Shown: in pieces, positions 10,864 to 22,294 of the stretch
Layout: the number at the start of each line of letters is the position of its first letter
Numbering within the stretch: the first letter of the stretch is position 1
Origin: Viscum album
Lineage: Eukaryota > Streptophyta > Magnoliopsida > Santalales > Viscaceae
Assembly (NCBI GenBank): GCA_963277665.1
Contig: OY728130.1
Location: 426,051,101-426,115,100, forward strand
Direction of reading: 5' to 3'
DNA length: 64,000 nt
The notes under the pieces: model-generated
What the model was told of the DNA's origin: nothing
Seen by the model: only the letters and a program-made list of their open reading frames with translations
Databases searched by the model: none
Made by a program: the position numbers and the translations under genes

Positions 10864-12898
10864 TGCTGAGTCATGATCTGCTTCAGAATTTGAGAAACAA
10901 ACCGGTTTGATCTCAGTCTGAATCTTTTAGGTATTCGTCATGCGGTAGCGACGACCCGCCTTACTTCCCCGGGATGGCTCTTCGGGGAAGGGAAAATTCC
11001 CGGCACGAGAAGGTCCTTCGGCTATACTAGTGTTGGGGTGGGGAATACTTTGGCCTGAGCAGGCCGGGGTGCGAGGACCACCGGGGCAGATGTCAAAGGG
11101 GACACGGGGAGGACCTTCGCGTTGGATGCTGGTATGGGTGGGACCCCCACTGTAACTGACAGGATCACGTGTAGGATATCCATGCTTAGTTCCTTTGGTG
11201 ACGTCAGTGTGAGGTAGGTCCCCATACTGATTTTACCGAACATGGGTAGGGCCTCCATGTTGGGTTCTGGTGAAGTGAAGTTGATCTCCCACCCTTTGGT
11301 TACTAGGACGAGGAGGACCTTCGTCGACTAGTATGAGGATGTGAGGAAGGTCCTCACATTGGAGAGTGACTAGATGTGCAACGTCCCCACCCCGGCGGTC
11401 CGTGGCAGAAGGGATGTCTCCGTATCTAGTGTAATGAGTGCGAGAGAGGCTCCCATATGAGGTGTTTCTACCATGGGGAAGTCCCTCATTCGGGTCGAAG
11501 GTGGCACGGGGCATACCTCCGAGTCAGGCTTGGGAGTGTTAAAGGCACGCATCCTCCATGGTGGTTGCACAGGGAGGGCCCCTGTAGTGGGTGGCATTGC
11601 TGCAGGTTAGTCCGTGGTGGCCACTACCTATGCCTACAACCAGAAGAGTCGACTCCGCCTACCTATGGGGTGGTTGGGGACTCGATCCGGGTCAGGCATA
11701 TAGCTACACCTGCTCAGCGTATGCATGGAGTTGAAGATGCACATCGGTGGTGGCTCAGGCCATAATAGCCGCTGACGTTCACTCCCCTTGATGGGCATCC
11801 TCCTCGGCCTGTGCCCGATGTTGGCATTGGGTCAGCCGGGATGGTACCAGTGGTGCAAGTAGGTAGTCTACCTGCTCTTCAGCTCGGGGAACCGAGTGTC
11901 GGCACTGTCGTGGCCTGGTGGGGGCCCTCGCTGGGAACCCCTGGGACGAAAATCTGGCTGAGCAGGCTCGAACATCCCCTACCTCATCGGCGTAGGGCAT
12001 AGAGTCGTCGAGGCGTTCTGGAGATAATCCCCCAAATGATTGAAGGTTGGAGTGGGGAGCAGCGGCTCCCTGCGCAACCCTTGGGGGCGACGTTGACGGC
12101 GAGGCGCATACGCCTCTAAATCCAGGTGGGCCATGTCCCTCATAGGGATGACCCCTTCCTCCTCATACCTACATACAAGTTCATTTATTACCCTTTGTTG
12201 GATTATCTTTGATGGGGAGAGGAGGCATGGGCACCCAGTAGTCTCGGAAGTCGAGGCCATCATAGAAAAGGAAGAACCACACGGGGTGTCCGCGTTGATA
12301 TTGCCCCTACCCCTGCGTCGGTGGGCAGGAGGTGATCGGGTTCTGGATGCAGCAACTGGTTTCCTGGAGGCAGGCAGATCAGCTCATTAGAAATGACAGA
12401 AAAAGAAATCGACACCCAATTCACCCGTGCCATTCCATCTTCCATGGTCGGTAAGAGGGATCCATGCTGAAATCGTTGCAGACCGAGATGTCCAACATTT
12501 TGACTACCCCAACTTCTGGTGAGTTTCACGCTAGGATCGCTATTTGCTTGGCCGGACCCGACGCCAGATATCTGGATCTGGTGACACATCTCTCTACTGA
12601 TTTCTTGATCTCTACTAATCTCCACATTGAGAAGAAGACCTTCACATCGGGTTCACCATTTCTGTTTTCGATGCTTTTTCCAGGGCGCGCACATCCGTCT
12701 ACTTGAGTACGACATGCGTGGCTTTTGTTACCCCACATTCCTACTTTCCAAAGGTGGGTGTAATTCGCTCCTTCTTTAGGGATGTCTGCTCCTTGATTAA
12801 AATAGGATAATGGGATGTCGGTTCTTCCTTCCGGGGATTCCTCCTCAGAACTTTTCACCTAGTCCGAGTCTCCCTTATAGATTTAATACGTTGTTCGT
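10864..12898 (-). other. Tat 5' internal region between PBS and ORF1-like frame
   Basis: This should hold the leader and possibly the N-terminal part of the extra ORF. Both strands show only short open frames (the longest about 120 codons, for example 12260-12625 minus). I recognise no domain. The sequence is GC-rich, which inflates chance ORFs on both strands. I see no convincing repeat or RNA gene. Confidence 0.5.
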
Positions 12899-12899
12899 G

Positions 12900-12917
12900 A
12901 AACTCTTGCTGGCGCCA
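12900..12917 (-). other. Primer-binding site of the Tat element (probable)
   Basis: On the minus strand the sequence reads TGGCGCCAGCAAGAGTTT. Its first seven bases equal the tRNA-Asp-type PBS start (TGGCGCC) used by the neighbouring Athila element, then it diverges. It sits a few bases inside the proposed LTR end at 12926, the expected place. Confidence 0.6.
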
Positions 12918-13409
12918 TATTTTCATGGACACCAATTAATTATGCTGTTTCTCTCAGGACATTCCAAGGGGCCCGGTTAGGGCAGCAACCTTCAGTTGGG
13001 GGAGTAGTCACGTTGAGGCATCACTGGCGTGTCTGGACGCTGGGGAATTGGCGTGTCTGTCTTTCTTCCATTATTATAGGGATTCTTGAGGGTGCGGAAG
13101 CCCGAGGCATCCCACATCGAGAAATAGGAATCATATTCCATAGGCAACTATCTGAGGTTTTACTCAGCTTCCCATGTTCAACATAGGGTATGCCGTAAGT
13201 TTAACGTCCAGCGGAGATGGATCAGGCTGATTAGAACACTAGCTGGAATCAGATTGAAGAACCCCCTTGAGGGAACACCGATATTGGGAGTAGCACGTGG
13301 GTAGATTCCGGAATGCTATGTAGGGGAATTAGGTGGAATGATCTCACCGGGATGTGGTGGCCCTGGTAAGAGTCAGGATGGATGATGGATTTGGTCTTGA
13401 GCCTCGAAG

Positions 13410-14480
13410 AGACTTCCTACGTATCCCCATAGTAGGGAATCAACGTCCACGTAGTTTTGGTAAAAAGGGGGCTTGAAACGCCAGCTCGAAGGCGGTCGGG
13501 GCCAATGATTGTTGGTATCGAACCTCATGGAGGCTTCCTACGTACCATTCAATGACATGGATCAAAGTCCACATAGTTTGGGAGGTGGAAAGAGGGCTGT
13601 CGAACTAACATGAAAGGGTGTCAGAACAACTGGATGGTGGGCTTGAACCTTGTGGAGGCTTCCTACGTACCATACCTTCACATGGATCAAAGTCCCCGTA
13701 GTTTGGGTGACAAGATACAGTTTAACGTCATGCGGGAAGAGGGTGAACCGATGTGAAGGAGGTCGGAACGACCGAATGGTGGGCTTGAACCATGTGGAGG
13801 ATTCCTACGTACCATGCCTTGACATGGATCAAATGCCACGTAGTTCAGGATGTTGTCTTCAGTGAACCGACATGAATATGGACCGGGGTTCCAATGGGTG
13901 ACAAGATTGACCCTCATGAGGTTTCTTATGTACCATGCTTGACATGGATCAAAGTCCTCGTAGTTTGGGATGGTGTGTCGGCGAAAAGATGTGAATATAG
14001 ACTGGGGGTCTGATGGGTGATGGGATTGAACCTCATGGAGGCTTCCAATGTACAATGCCTTGGCATGGATGAAAGACCACGTAGTTCAGAATGGATGTGT
14101 GGGGCTTACACTCTAGCATTCCCGGGTGTTGGTGAGCTGACATGAAAGAGATCAGAATGACCAGGTGGTGGGATTGAACCTCATGAGGCTTCCTACGTAC
14201 CATACCATAGCATGGATCAAAGACCACATAGTTCAGGTGGGCGCTGATGAACCGACAAGAAGATGGAACTTGGTATGATGGACGTTGGGATTGAACCTCG
14301 CGAGGCTTCCTACATACCATTCCTTAGCATGGATTAAAGTCTACATAGTTTGGGATATGGGCCAGGCACACCAACACAGAGGCGGTCAGGACCAATGGTT
14401 GGTGGGCTTGAACCTCAGGGAGGCTTCCTACATACCATTCCTTGAAATGGATCAAAGACCACGTAGTTTAGATGGGTATG
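13410..14480. repeat. Nine-copy array of hairpin-like units in the Tat LTR
   Basis: Units begin TTCCTACGTACCAT near 13410, 13530, 13660, 13802, 13922, 14040, 14186, 14305 and 14422, spaced about 117-146 bp. In each, about 35 bases later, comes CCACGTAGTTTGG or a variant. The outer arms CTACGT and ACGTAG can pair. An inner pair (CCATGCC...GACATGG type) sits between them. Related single units in the 3' UTR at about 210, 1033, 2129 and 2389 use a different inner stem, ATCCCAT...ATGGGA. Confidence 0.75.
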
Positions 14481-15910
14481 TGTTGGCGAACCGACGCGAA
14501 TAAGGACCTTGGATGGTGGGATCACAATGGCTTAGCATTGGATTGGGATGCAGTTTAACGTCATGCAAGACGTGGGAATTTGGGGCTCATGCTCTGAGGC
14601 GGCCCAAGGTGTGTCATGGTCAGTTCTCACTCTAACCTCACGGGAGTCAAGCTCAATGTTAGAAATAATAGGTTTTAGGGACCTTATGATCACGTTGTGA
14701 AGGGTGCGTACGTGGGAAGTAAAGAGGGGCTTACGCATTGGGAAACCCATGGTGCTGGGTCTTACTCCAGGATGGAGTCCTGAGGGCGTCAAAGCATAGA
14801 GGGAGAGGGATTTGGCACCCAAGACGAGAGGAAGTGGTCAGTTCCTCATCATGTCCTCCACTGTACTTGGGGACCGAATATTAAAGTAGGGAGAAAAGGG
14901 ATATGCCTCCTGCAAGAATGTCTAGGGGATTATACAAAGGTGGATGCCCTTCCCCGCGGACAAACACCACTCCCAGAAGGAGGATATCATCCCCTGTAGA
15001 GACCAAGGGGCTTGGAGAATGTCCAAGGTGGGGGCACCCCGCGTGAGAGGCATGGGGAGATGTCACAGTTTAACATCATGTGTTGAGGATGAAGGTGCTT
15101 TGCAGTTTAACGTCCTACAGCTCGGATGAGGTGGGTTTACTCTGCACCCCTTGGACTTACATAACTGGTACCCTCCGCTCCTTTTGGGAGGGAAGGTACC
15201 AGAAATTCCATGACTGGGTGGGTGTTATGGAGCAATCCATTGAAGGGTCCACGTTAGCGTGGCTATGTGAAGAAGAAACAACCGTTAGTGTGCCTATGAG
15301 AAGAAGCATTAGGAGAACCAATGCTATGGGTGGTATCACCTAGGGGACTTTGAAGTAACATTTTGCAAAACTTGGAGGGTCCCACGGGAAAAGGAATTTC
15401 CAGGTAGAGGAGTCCATAGGTAGGGGCCTAGTGGAGCTCGATTGCTCTGCGTGGTGAAGGGCACTTGCAAAGGGGTGTGCCTCATGAAGTGGGGTTCATT
15501 AGCCTTAGCATGGGTGGAGGTGCAAATAAGAGGTGCTGCGTGAAGTTGAAAGGCATTCACGGAGCACTGCCTCACAGAGCACAGGCGCTTCGCGAAGCAG
15601 AGTTTCATGAAGCAAGGTGCTTCGCGAAGTACAGTGATCCTGCCTTGGCATGTGGATCATGTGTACGTGAGGGGTGTTTCGTGAAGCATAAACGCTCCAC
15701 GACGACCCGGGTCCCCTTGGGGATCCCCTTCCTTCGCGAAAGTCCTTAGGCTTCATGAAAGGCATCCCTCTTAGAAGAGGGGATCAAATCGAGACAATGC
15801 AGAGGCACCTCGCGTAGCTCCTGATTCACAGATCGAAGGGTGATTCACGATTTGGGAGATATGAAGGTGAAAGGGAGGATTTTCCATCTTGAGGTCTTTG
15901 GGGGAGCTCG

Positions 15911-15920
15911 GTATTTATAG
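15911..15920 (-). promoter_or_regulatory. TATA box of the Tat 5' LTR
   Basis: The minus strand reads CTATAAATAC within CTATAAATACCGAGC. It lies in the right half of the LTR, about 330 bases from the LTR start, consistent with transcription leftwards into gag. Confidence 0.65.
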
Positions 15921-15974
15921 GTAAGAGGCACTGTGAAGTAGAGCTTATGCGACGCGAAGAGGGATTGGGTTGTT

Positions 15975-16140
15975 TTGCGGCGGGTCGCGAACGTCAGGGG
16001 CGTTCGCGGAGGGTACCGTCTCATTTGCTTCACGGCGGGCTCACGAACGTCACAGGCGTTTGTGGATAGTACCACCTCCTTTTTCGCAGAGGGCTCACAA
16101 ACATTATGGGCATTCGCGGAGGGTACTTCCTCCTTTGCTT
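15975..16140. repeat. Triplicated ~54 bp repeat in the Tat LTR
   Basis: Three consecutive copies share the plan GGGCTCACGAACGT...GGCGTTCGCGGAGGGTAC, followed by TCCTTTGCTTC. They start near 15979, 16034 and 16087. The first copy contains the best inverted repeat (15987-15993 with 16001-16007, 7 bp arms, 7-base loop). Confidence 0.7.
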
Positions 16141-16485
16141 CGCGGTGGCCTCGTTTCTTGGGGGGACTCCGCGAAGGGGCTTCGCGAAGCTGGTCGTGGG
16201 GCCTCTTTCCCTTTTTTCTTTTCTTCCAACATTTTGTCACCAACAATATGTTATGATATGTGGGGTATAAATGATGGTATTCACATTCTTGTTATATGAC
16301 CTTTCCAGTAGTCGTTTTCTTTATACTGTGAGTTTGGACAAAAGAATTTTGGACAAGCCTAAAGGTTGGAATGGATTAATTTGGACATCAGATAGTATTG
16401 TTTAAGGCTAGAAGTTTTTTTTCAATATTATTTTTGGAATGTTATAATGGTGTAGTTTTTGAAAAAGGATAAACCGTAGGATGGG

Positions 16486-16580
16486 AGACAACTCGTCGCA
16501 TCGGATAAGGATGTGGGAATCGAACCCACAACCAAAGTGCAACAAGCCTTTATCATCTACCACTGGCCTACAGGAAGTCC
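16486..16580 (-). repeat. tRNA-derived SINE-like block in LARD copy X
   Basis: The minus strand has an A box-like GGCCAGTGGTAGA (about 16556-16568). About 42 bases on it has a perfect B box, GGTTCGATTCC (16516-16526), set in GTGGGTTCGATTCCCAC, which would form a T-arm. The rest does not fold as a normal tRNA, and no anticodon arm is evident. Matching blocks lie at about 50653-50735 and 59818-59905 in the other LARD copies, so it is an old part of the family rather than a new tRNA gene. A pol III transcript is possible only in principle. Confidence 0.65.
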
Positions 16581-17251
16581 CTGGTTAGTAGAAATTAGTT
16601 TTATTTTATTAAGTGGTATGATAGATGAAGTATAAGTCCATTTTTGAAACCATATATGATTAATATCACCATATATGGACTTATGTATGTTTGATAACTT
16701 TTGATAACCTTTTTTTGAGACAGATTGAATGACCCATCATTCTATCACATGATCTTCTAACACTTCATGAATGAAAAATTCAACTTCATTTCTTTAAGAT
16801 ATGAAGTGGAAATTGTTCAACGAACAACCAACGACATGATTGTACCAAAATCAAGTAAGTATTTCCTCTAATTCAAATTTTCATCTTTAGTGAAATGATA
16901 TTGAAAACCAAAAGAGTTGTCCTAGTACCCTCATATCCGATGAATCAGATGGTACCTTAGATCATAAAAAATTTATGGATTTGTGATTTTTGGATTTTTC
17001 ATAGCCATATTCTCTACCACTCTCTATCAGAACTTGATGGTTATATTTCTCTTCTATATCCATGTTTTCACCTCTGTTCTGCTATATGGAAACCCAATGA
17101 TGAGTTAATTTGGGTAACCGTTATGTTTCTTACTTTACTTTTTAAAATTTAGTTTTAGTATTCCTTTTTAAGTTGTGGGTTTCTATGAAAGAAACTTTCA
17201 AGTAGTAAACGATTTATAACCCTGAAGAATTTCAAGGGCGAAATTCATTTT

Positions 17252-17264
17252 AAGGGGGGTAGAA
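17252..17264 (+). other. Polypurine tract of LARD copy X
   Basis: AAGGGGGGTAGAA sits directly before the LTR start TGTAACACC. It is preceded by GGGCGAAATTCATTTT, which resembles the last pol codons and PPT of Tekay/Del-type chromoviruses. It fixes the orientation of the element as plus. Confidence 0.8.
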
Positions 17265-19480
17265 TGTAACACCTTGAGATTTTATGAGAAATATTCTTTT
17301 TAATTTCATTGATATATTTTTTTTGTATGATACACCAAGATTATATTACACTATATGCAGCACTGTATTAGCTTGTAGTATATGCAAACACTATTCTTGG
17401 CTTGTGTTGCACTCAAGAGCGACCTTCCTCAAGAGCGTGTATTGTACACAATACCGAGTTTCACTAAACAACGATATATTGTTGTAAAAGTATTATGAAC
17501 TAGCCGTTATGAATAGTATTAACCAAATTTTGAATTTTATAACAATATCATTCATCATACACATATTCTAGAACATGGTATAAGAACACAATAATTTTTT
17601 TGGGAAAATAAGTATTTTTAAAAAAATACAGTTTTGCTGCCTTTTGATGGTGCACCCACTTATAATATAGTTTTTGACATGTTTATAAGTTAAATATGAC
17701 AAAATAAAATTATTAATTATAATAATTATATAAAAATTAACTTTGGATATTTTTTTAATATTTTTCTGTTAACTTTCATATTTAGATGAATAATAAAAAT
17801 ACACTTAATTTTAATTAAAAATGACTTTTTTCATCAAGATAATTTATATGGTTAAATTATAATATTGAATGGGTTTTAAGTATAAATAGAATATATTTTT
17901 AACATTTAATATTATGTATGTCATTATCATTAATTTTACATTGAATTCATAGGTAAAAACATTTCAATCTTTTGCAATGTTTTAACTTTTAGAACCCGTT
18001 TTCTCAACAGCGAGATTAATTTTAAATTAAATAATGCAATTTCTGTGTTTTGAATTTGGAAATATATATTCTATATTTGGAATAAGTATGTCCAAATTAT
18101 GATAATCGTATACTTTTTATTTTTAGAAATTATGAATAGTAACTATGGTAAATTTTATTTACTATAGTTAAAGGTAAATCAAGTAATTAAGGGTAAACAT
18201 AATATTATAAAATTACCCTAACACGTGTATTAATATAATTGTATGATTATATTTCATCCTAAAATATACTCGGGTCGAAATGGTATCTTTTGGAACCCAC
18301 TTGGATGCGATTAAGATCTTTAATTTATTTTATTTAATGAATGTGAAATATGTCTCACTCAAACTTTAATAATTAAAGTATTTTTAATTTAAGGTTATAC
18401 AGAATATAAATTCAATTATAAATACTCATTTTAAAGAGAATTTTTTTATTTATTATGGTAATTTATTTTCAATTTTTAATAAATATTTAATTATTTTAAT
18501 AGCTTATACATTAATGATGCAAACAATATTTATTTAGTGAAAAATCAATAATATAGTTTTTATTCAAATAATAATATCCATCAAAAGGACCAGAAACTTG
18601 ACCAAACTTTATTGGTCATGTATATATATACCCTAAGAATCCAAGTTTCTACGTGTGGTCCATTTTTAGCCTTAAAAAATAGATTATGACATTTATATTA
18701 TTTTATTTTAAATGATTTTATACTTGTCACCTTCATACTTTAATAAAATTAAAATTTTAAACATTGGCTGTTTTAGAAGATAAATTCGACTAAAAGTATT
18801 CTTATGAAATCTATTATATATATCTTAATCATATAATTTTATTTTTAATTTTTATGCAACAAATAATTATATTAAATAATCATACAAAAATGTTGTAGTA
18901 ATTATTTTATTAAGAGAAATATCAAATAAACAGTTTTAAAAATATTAAAATAAATATTATATAAACTAATTAGTGTGCTCCACAAATTTTCTAGACGAAT
19001 ATGAAATGTTAGTAATATATTGATTTTTTTGAACATATCTTCTGTGTGGATTTTATTTAAATTATAATAAATGAATAGTGTTAAAATTGAAACTATTGAT
19101 ATTTTATAAAAATACCATATCATTAAATTGTATAAAAATCACAAAAATATTTAAAAATTATAAATTTAAATTTATATGGTATAAGATATAATAATTTATC
19201 CAATTATAGAAAATTTACAACACATAAGTAAGTATTTATAACAATTTAAAATTTAGAAAATTATTACCACAAATAAGATAAAATAGATTAAATAGGGAAA
19301 AATAAAATTGATAAGGTTTAAAATAATTTCCCAACATGTCTAAATTTTATTGTATTATTATATTAAAATCCTATATCACCTTATATTATAATTTGAGTCA
19401 TTTCTGAAGTTTTTATGTGGGGTATGAGTTTATTATAAATTAATATTTTTGAGGTTTCCAAAAGTGACCCTCTCTTCTCT

Positions 19481-19488
19481 TATAAAAG
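19481..19488 (+). promoter_or_regulatory. TATA box of LARD LTR X
   Basis: CTTATAAAAGGG follows a CT-rich run (CTCTCTTCTCTT). The same TATAAAAG is present in LTR A (48817-48824, minus) and LTR B (58079-58086, minus) at matching positions, always in the element's orientation. Confidence 0.7.
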
Positions 19489-19821
19489 GGTACCTCCTCC
19501 CTCTTCTCTTGAATCCATTTTAAGCATTAAATATCGTCCAACCCCTTCCAATTTATCTTCTAAACCTCTCTAGTAATATTATAGAGGTACTGGTATTCTC
19601 AAAAGATTAACTATAGTGTCCTATGAAGAAGTTTAAAGGAGGCACTTCGAGGATGAGGTAATATCTCCTACCGATTCTTTCAAATTTATTTCTTCTGCTA
19701 CTTACACTTATTTAGTTGTTTAATTATAAAGTAATAAAATAAGTATCACTAATATATGGATATGTTATTATAAATATGAAACAACCCTATTTCACATTCT
19801 ACCCATCCTATGAAAAATGAA

Positions 19822-20254
19822 ATCACTGTGCATGAGTACGTACAGAATACCGTCTCCACGCTGTGGTGTAATCTGTTTTTCCACCACCACCTTACTTGGA
19901 TGGGTATAATGGTGGAAATAATAACTATATATGATTATTATAACATGATTATAATTATTAGATATTATATCATCCACTCTAATTCCATTAAATAATTATG
20001 GTAATGATATCATCGCTCGTGTGTACGTACGGATTACCGTCACCACGATGCGATGAGATTCATTCTCCATGTTAACCATTCAAGAATGATTATACAGTAT
20101 ATATAATGAATAATACTGAGATATATTACATAATAATGCTATTTTATTTGTGTATATATATATATATGTCATCTACTTACTTTCATTCAAGTTAATAAGG
20201 AAAGAAAAACATCGTTCATGTGTACGTACGACCTACCGTATCCATGAACGATGT
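19822..20254 (+). repeat. Three hairpin-like units downstream of the LARD TATA box (copy X)
   Basis: Units start at 19822, 20011 and 20209, spaced 189 and 198 bp. The third has a perfect 12 bp stem (20209-20220 with 20243-20254) around a 22-base loop. The second has CATCGCTCGTG against CACGATGCGATG, one bulge, and again a 22-base loop (20022-20043). The first is weaker. Loops share GTACGTACGG or a variant, then TACCGT. Being downstream of the TATA box, they would be in the RNA if this LTR were transcribed. Confidence 0.75.
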
Positions 20255-21899
20255 ATTTAATTTTATTTATCTATCTATTATATATATATATATATATCTA
20301 TACAATGAATATATATATGATATATAAATCTTTTTTTTTGATTCTGGAAGTAATTAAATCATTATATTAAGAACAACAAGTCCAAACACGTATGATAAAT
20401 GAAACGATTATTACCCTAAACGTTGCTTCAACCTGGAATTGAAAAATGAACAGGTAATATAAAGGCGTAAGTGAATCATATATGATATTATAAAAATAAC
20501 TATGATTATTGAATAAGTAAATGAGATTATTTAAATCATTATACAAGATTTTCAAACACGAAGAGAATAAATTGGACCTAAGGTAAGGGATAATTATTCC
20601 AATCTCGTTCTTATCCGAGATTGTTTATTCGTAAGTATTTACTGGGGTTATGTTTATCATCCATGTAAATGTTTTTTGAAAATGTTTTCGTAAATTTTTT
20701 ACTTCTCTTAAATGTTTGTTTAAATCCATTTTTACCCTTCTTTTTACTTTTATCACATGGTATGGAAGGAATCTTTCTTTTGTTTACCATACGAGGTACC
20801 TGTTGACTTTTCCAGCAAAAGTACAAGAAAAATGTTTTTTAACTTATACAACGTGAATGGATTTTTACAATTTTATAATTCCATATTTACATAAATCATA
20901 TTATAAAAGATTCCATGATTATTTTCAACAAAATTATTTTCTTTTAAAAATGCTCGGCATTTGGAGAAAAGAAAATTATTTTGAAGAAGAAATGATATTT
21001 TCCTCAAGAGTTCATTTCAATTGTTTTATCCAAACTATTTTCCATCTAAGATGAAATTATTTAATATGTATATGATTCATGTATAATTTCCCTATTATTT
21101 ACGTGGTTTTATTTTTTTTATGATGAAATTATATACATTGTTTTATATGGATTATGTTATGATGGGATGAAATATATGAAACCCATTTTATTCATTGGGT
21201 TATGATGAATGATTTATGTTTATTTTGTGGAACATGAAAGAATGATTTCATTATGAGATGGGTGAGACCTATATCTCCCTCAAATTCATTAGGTAAAGAT
21301 TTATATCTCATGAGATAAACATGGCTAGAATGGAAAGTAAATCCAATTTAGTAATACAGGGATGGAACGACAAGTAAACCCGGTGTAGTAATAGAATTTG
21401 TCTACTATGATGGTCTTGGGAGCAATGCCTTGGATACTATTGAAATAATATCATGTTCTTAAGGGTTTTCCACAATTACATGTTTTATTACCATGCTATT
21501 TTGTCATGATTAATGTTCCTTTATGATCTATGCCTTACGTACTACCAAGATTTATTTCACAACTCAAGATTTTGATGTTTAAACTTTATGTTCATGTTTT
21601 TAAGTTAAAATGTATATGGTTTGTTTTCTTTTATCCATGATTCCCCTTAATGAGAATTTCAGCTCATCCTTTATAAGTTTTATTTTCCCTAGGATATAAT
21701 GAAAGGTTTTAGGTAAGAAAACAAAAGGGTAATATCTTTATGGGAGATGTTGAAGATATTTCACCATGATTAGAAGATTATGTTCCGAGTTTCCAAAGAC
21801 ACTAAACTATTATGGTCCTTGGGTGTATATTTTTGTTATGTATTAAGTATTCCGCAAAAGTAATGTAATGTCCATGTACGTCAATCTTGGGTCTCTACA

Positions 21900-22294
21900 C
21901 TATGCCCTTGGAAAAACACCATGGAAATCCTTATTGGAAAGCCACTATTTTATTTTGAAATACCATTTCAAAGACACAACTTTAAATCAAAACCCCCATT
22001 TATAAATTTCTATCTAAATCAATTTGTTAATAAATCACATTTTAAGCCCAACACACCTTTAAAATTATAATTAAAAGTTTTTAAAACATTTACCTTTGAA
22101 ATTACACTTCATACAACAAATTATTTTAAGATCACATTTAAAAAGGGAAGAACCCATTTTCTTTGAAAAATCTAAATCATTCCACAATAATCCATAAAAT
22201 GGGTCACTAACACTTTTTCAACCAAGGAACCACTAAAAAACCATTTATAAATCTAAATAGTATTCTAATATTATAAGGATGTCATGTGTGCAAC
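21900..22294. other. Unclassified AT-rich spacer, part 1
   Basis: This lies between the LARD LTR X end and the Athila insertion. No gene, repeat terminus or PBS is seen. It was joined to 33683-34164 before the Athila insertion. Its last five bases are one copy of the Athila target duplication. Confidence 0.5.
22290..22294. repeat. Left target-site duplication of the Athila element
   Basis: GCAAC precedes the LTR. The right partner at 33678-33682 is GAAAC, one mismatch. Confidence 0.7.

Larger units (their letters stand above)
15580..16190. repeat. TTCGCGAA palindrome cluster in the Tat LTR
   Basis: The palindrome GCTTCGCGAAGC or close variants occur near 15586, 15619, 15676 (TTCGTGAA), 15733 and 16177. 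The related GCGAACG...CGTTCGC inverted repeat is at 15987-16007. The cluster flanks the TATA box at 15911. The motif is rich in CpG, so it would be a methylation target. Confidence 0.75.
1..16245 (-). mobile_element. Tat/Ogre-type Ty3 LTR retrotransposon, 3' end cut by window start
   Basis: Reading right to left, the order is LTR, primer-binding site, an extra ORF, gag, protease, RT, RNase H, a second RNase H, integrase and a repetitive 3' UTR. The extra 5' ORF, the second RNase H (HFDGAS, NNESEYQ) and the tandem repeats after pol are hallmarks of the Tat/Ogre branch of Ty3 elements. The 3' LTR is not in the window, so no target duplication can be checked. The right boundary is placed where the TG...CA-type terminus meets AT-rich LARD sequence. 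All coding parts are broken by stops and frameshifts, so the copy is non-functional. Base composition is clearly richer in GC than the AT-rich DNA to its right. Confidence 0.88.
12926..16245 (-). repeat. 5' LTR of the Tat element
   Basis: The LTR lies between the PBS and the switch to AT-rich LARD sequence. On the minus strand it starts TGTTGGTGACA (right end, 16245) and ends TTGGTGTCCA (left end, 12926). It contains a minus-strand TATA box at 15911, a nine-copy hairpin array at 13410-14480, TTCGCGAA palindromes and a triplicated 54 bp repeat. The partner LTR lies outside the window, so exact ends are inferred and an alternative right end at 16231 is possible. Confidence 0.65.
16246..21899 (+). 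mobile_element. LARD-like retrotransposon copy X (3' part)
   Basis: This is an AT-rich stretch made of the 3' end of a non-coding internal domain, a PPT and a 4.6 kb LTR, in plus orientation. It aligns by eye, in reverse complement, to both LTR/internal pairs at 45523-61167. Anchors are the LTR start (TGTAACAC), ATTCTATATTTGGAATAA near 18070, the hairpin units at 19.8-20.25 kb, and the tRNA-derived block near 16.5 kb. No gag or pol domain is present. The internal domain is cut on the left by the Tat element. The clear match begins near 16420; 16246-16419 is not assigned. The PPT context resembles Tekay/Del-type chromoviruses, so the family may derive from one. Confidence 0.7.
17265..21899 (+). 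repeat. LTR of LARD copy X (4,635 bp)
   Basis: The LTR starts TGTAACACCTTGAG and ends CTTGGGTCTCTACA. The end is placed by comparison with LTR B, which ends AAGGTTATTACA on its own strand. It carries a TATA box at 19481, three hairpin-like units at 19822-20254 and short TA-rich microsatellites (20152-20166, 20278-20297). Only short open frames (at most about 73 codons) occur. No PBS follows it, consistent with being the 3' LTR. Confidence 0.7.

Noticed and set aside
16486..16580. Functional tRNA gene
   Set aside because: A and B boxes and a T-arm are visible, but no acceptor or anticodon arm pairs, and the same decayed block recurs inside two other LARD copies.
19822..20254. CRISPR-like array or microRNA precursor
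   Set aside because: Units are ~190 bp apart with diverged arms and lie in a plant LTR; the stems (at most 12 bp) are too short for a plant microRNA precursor.
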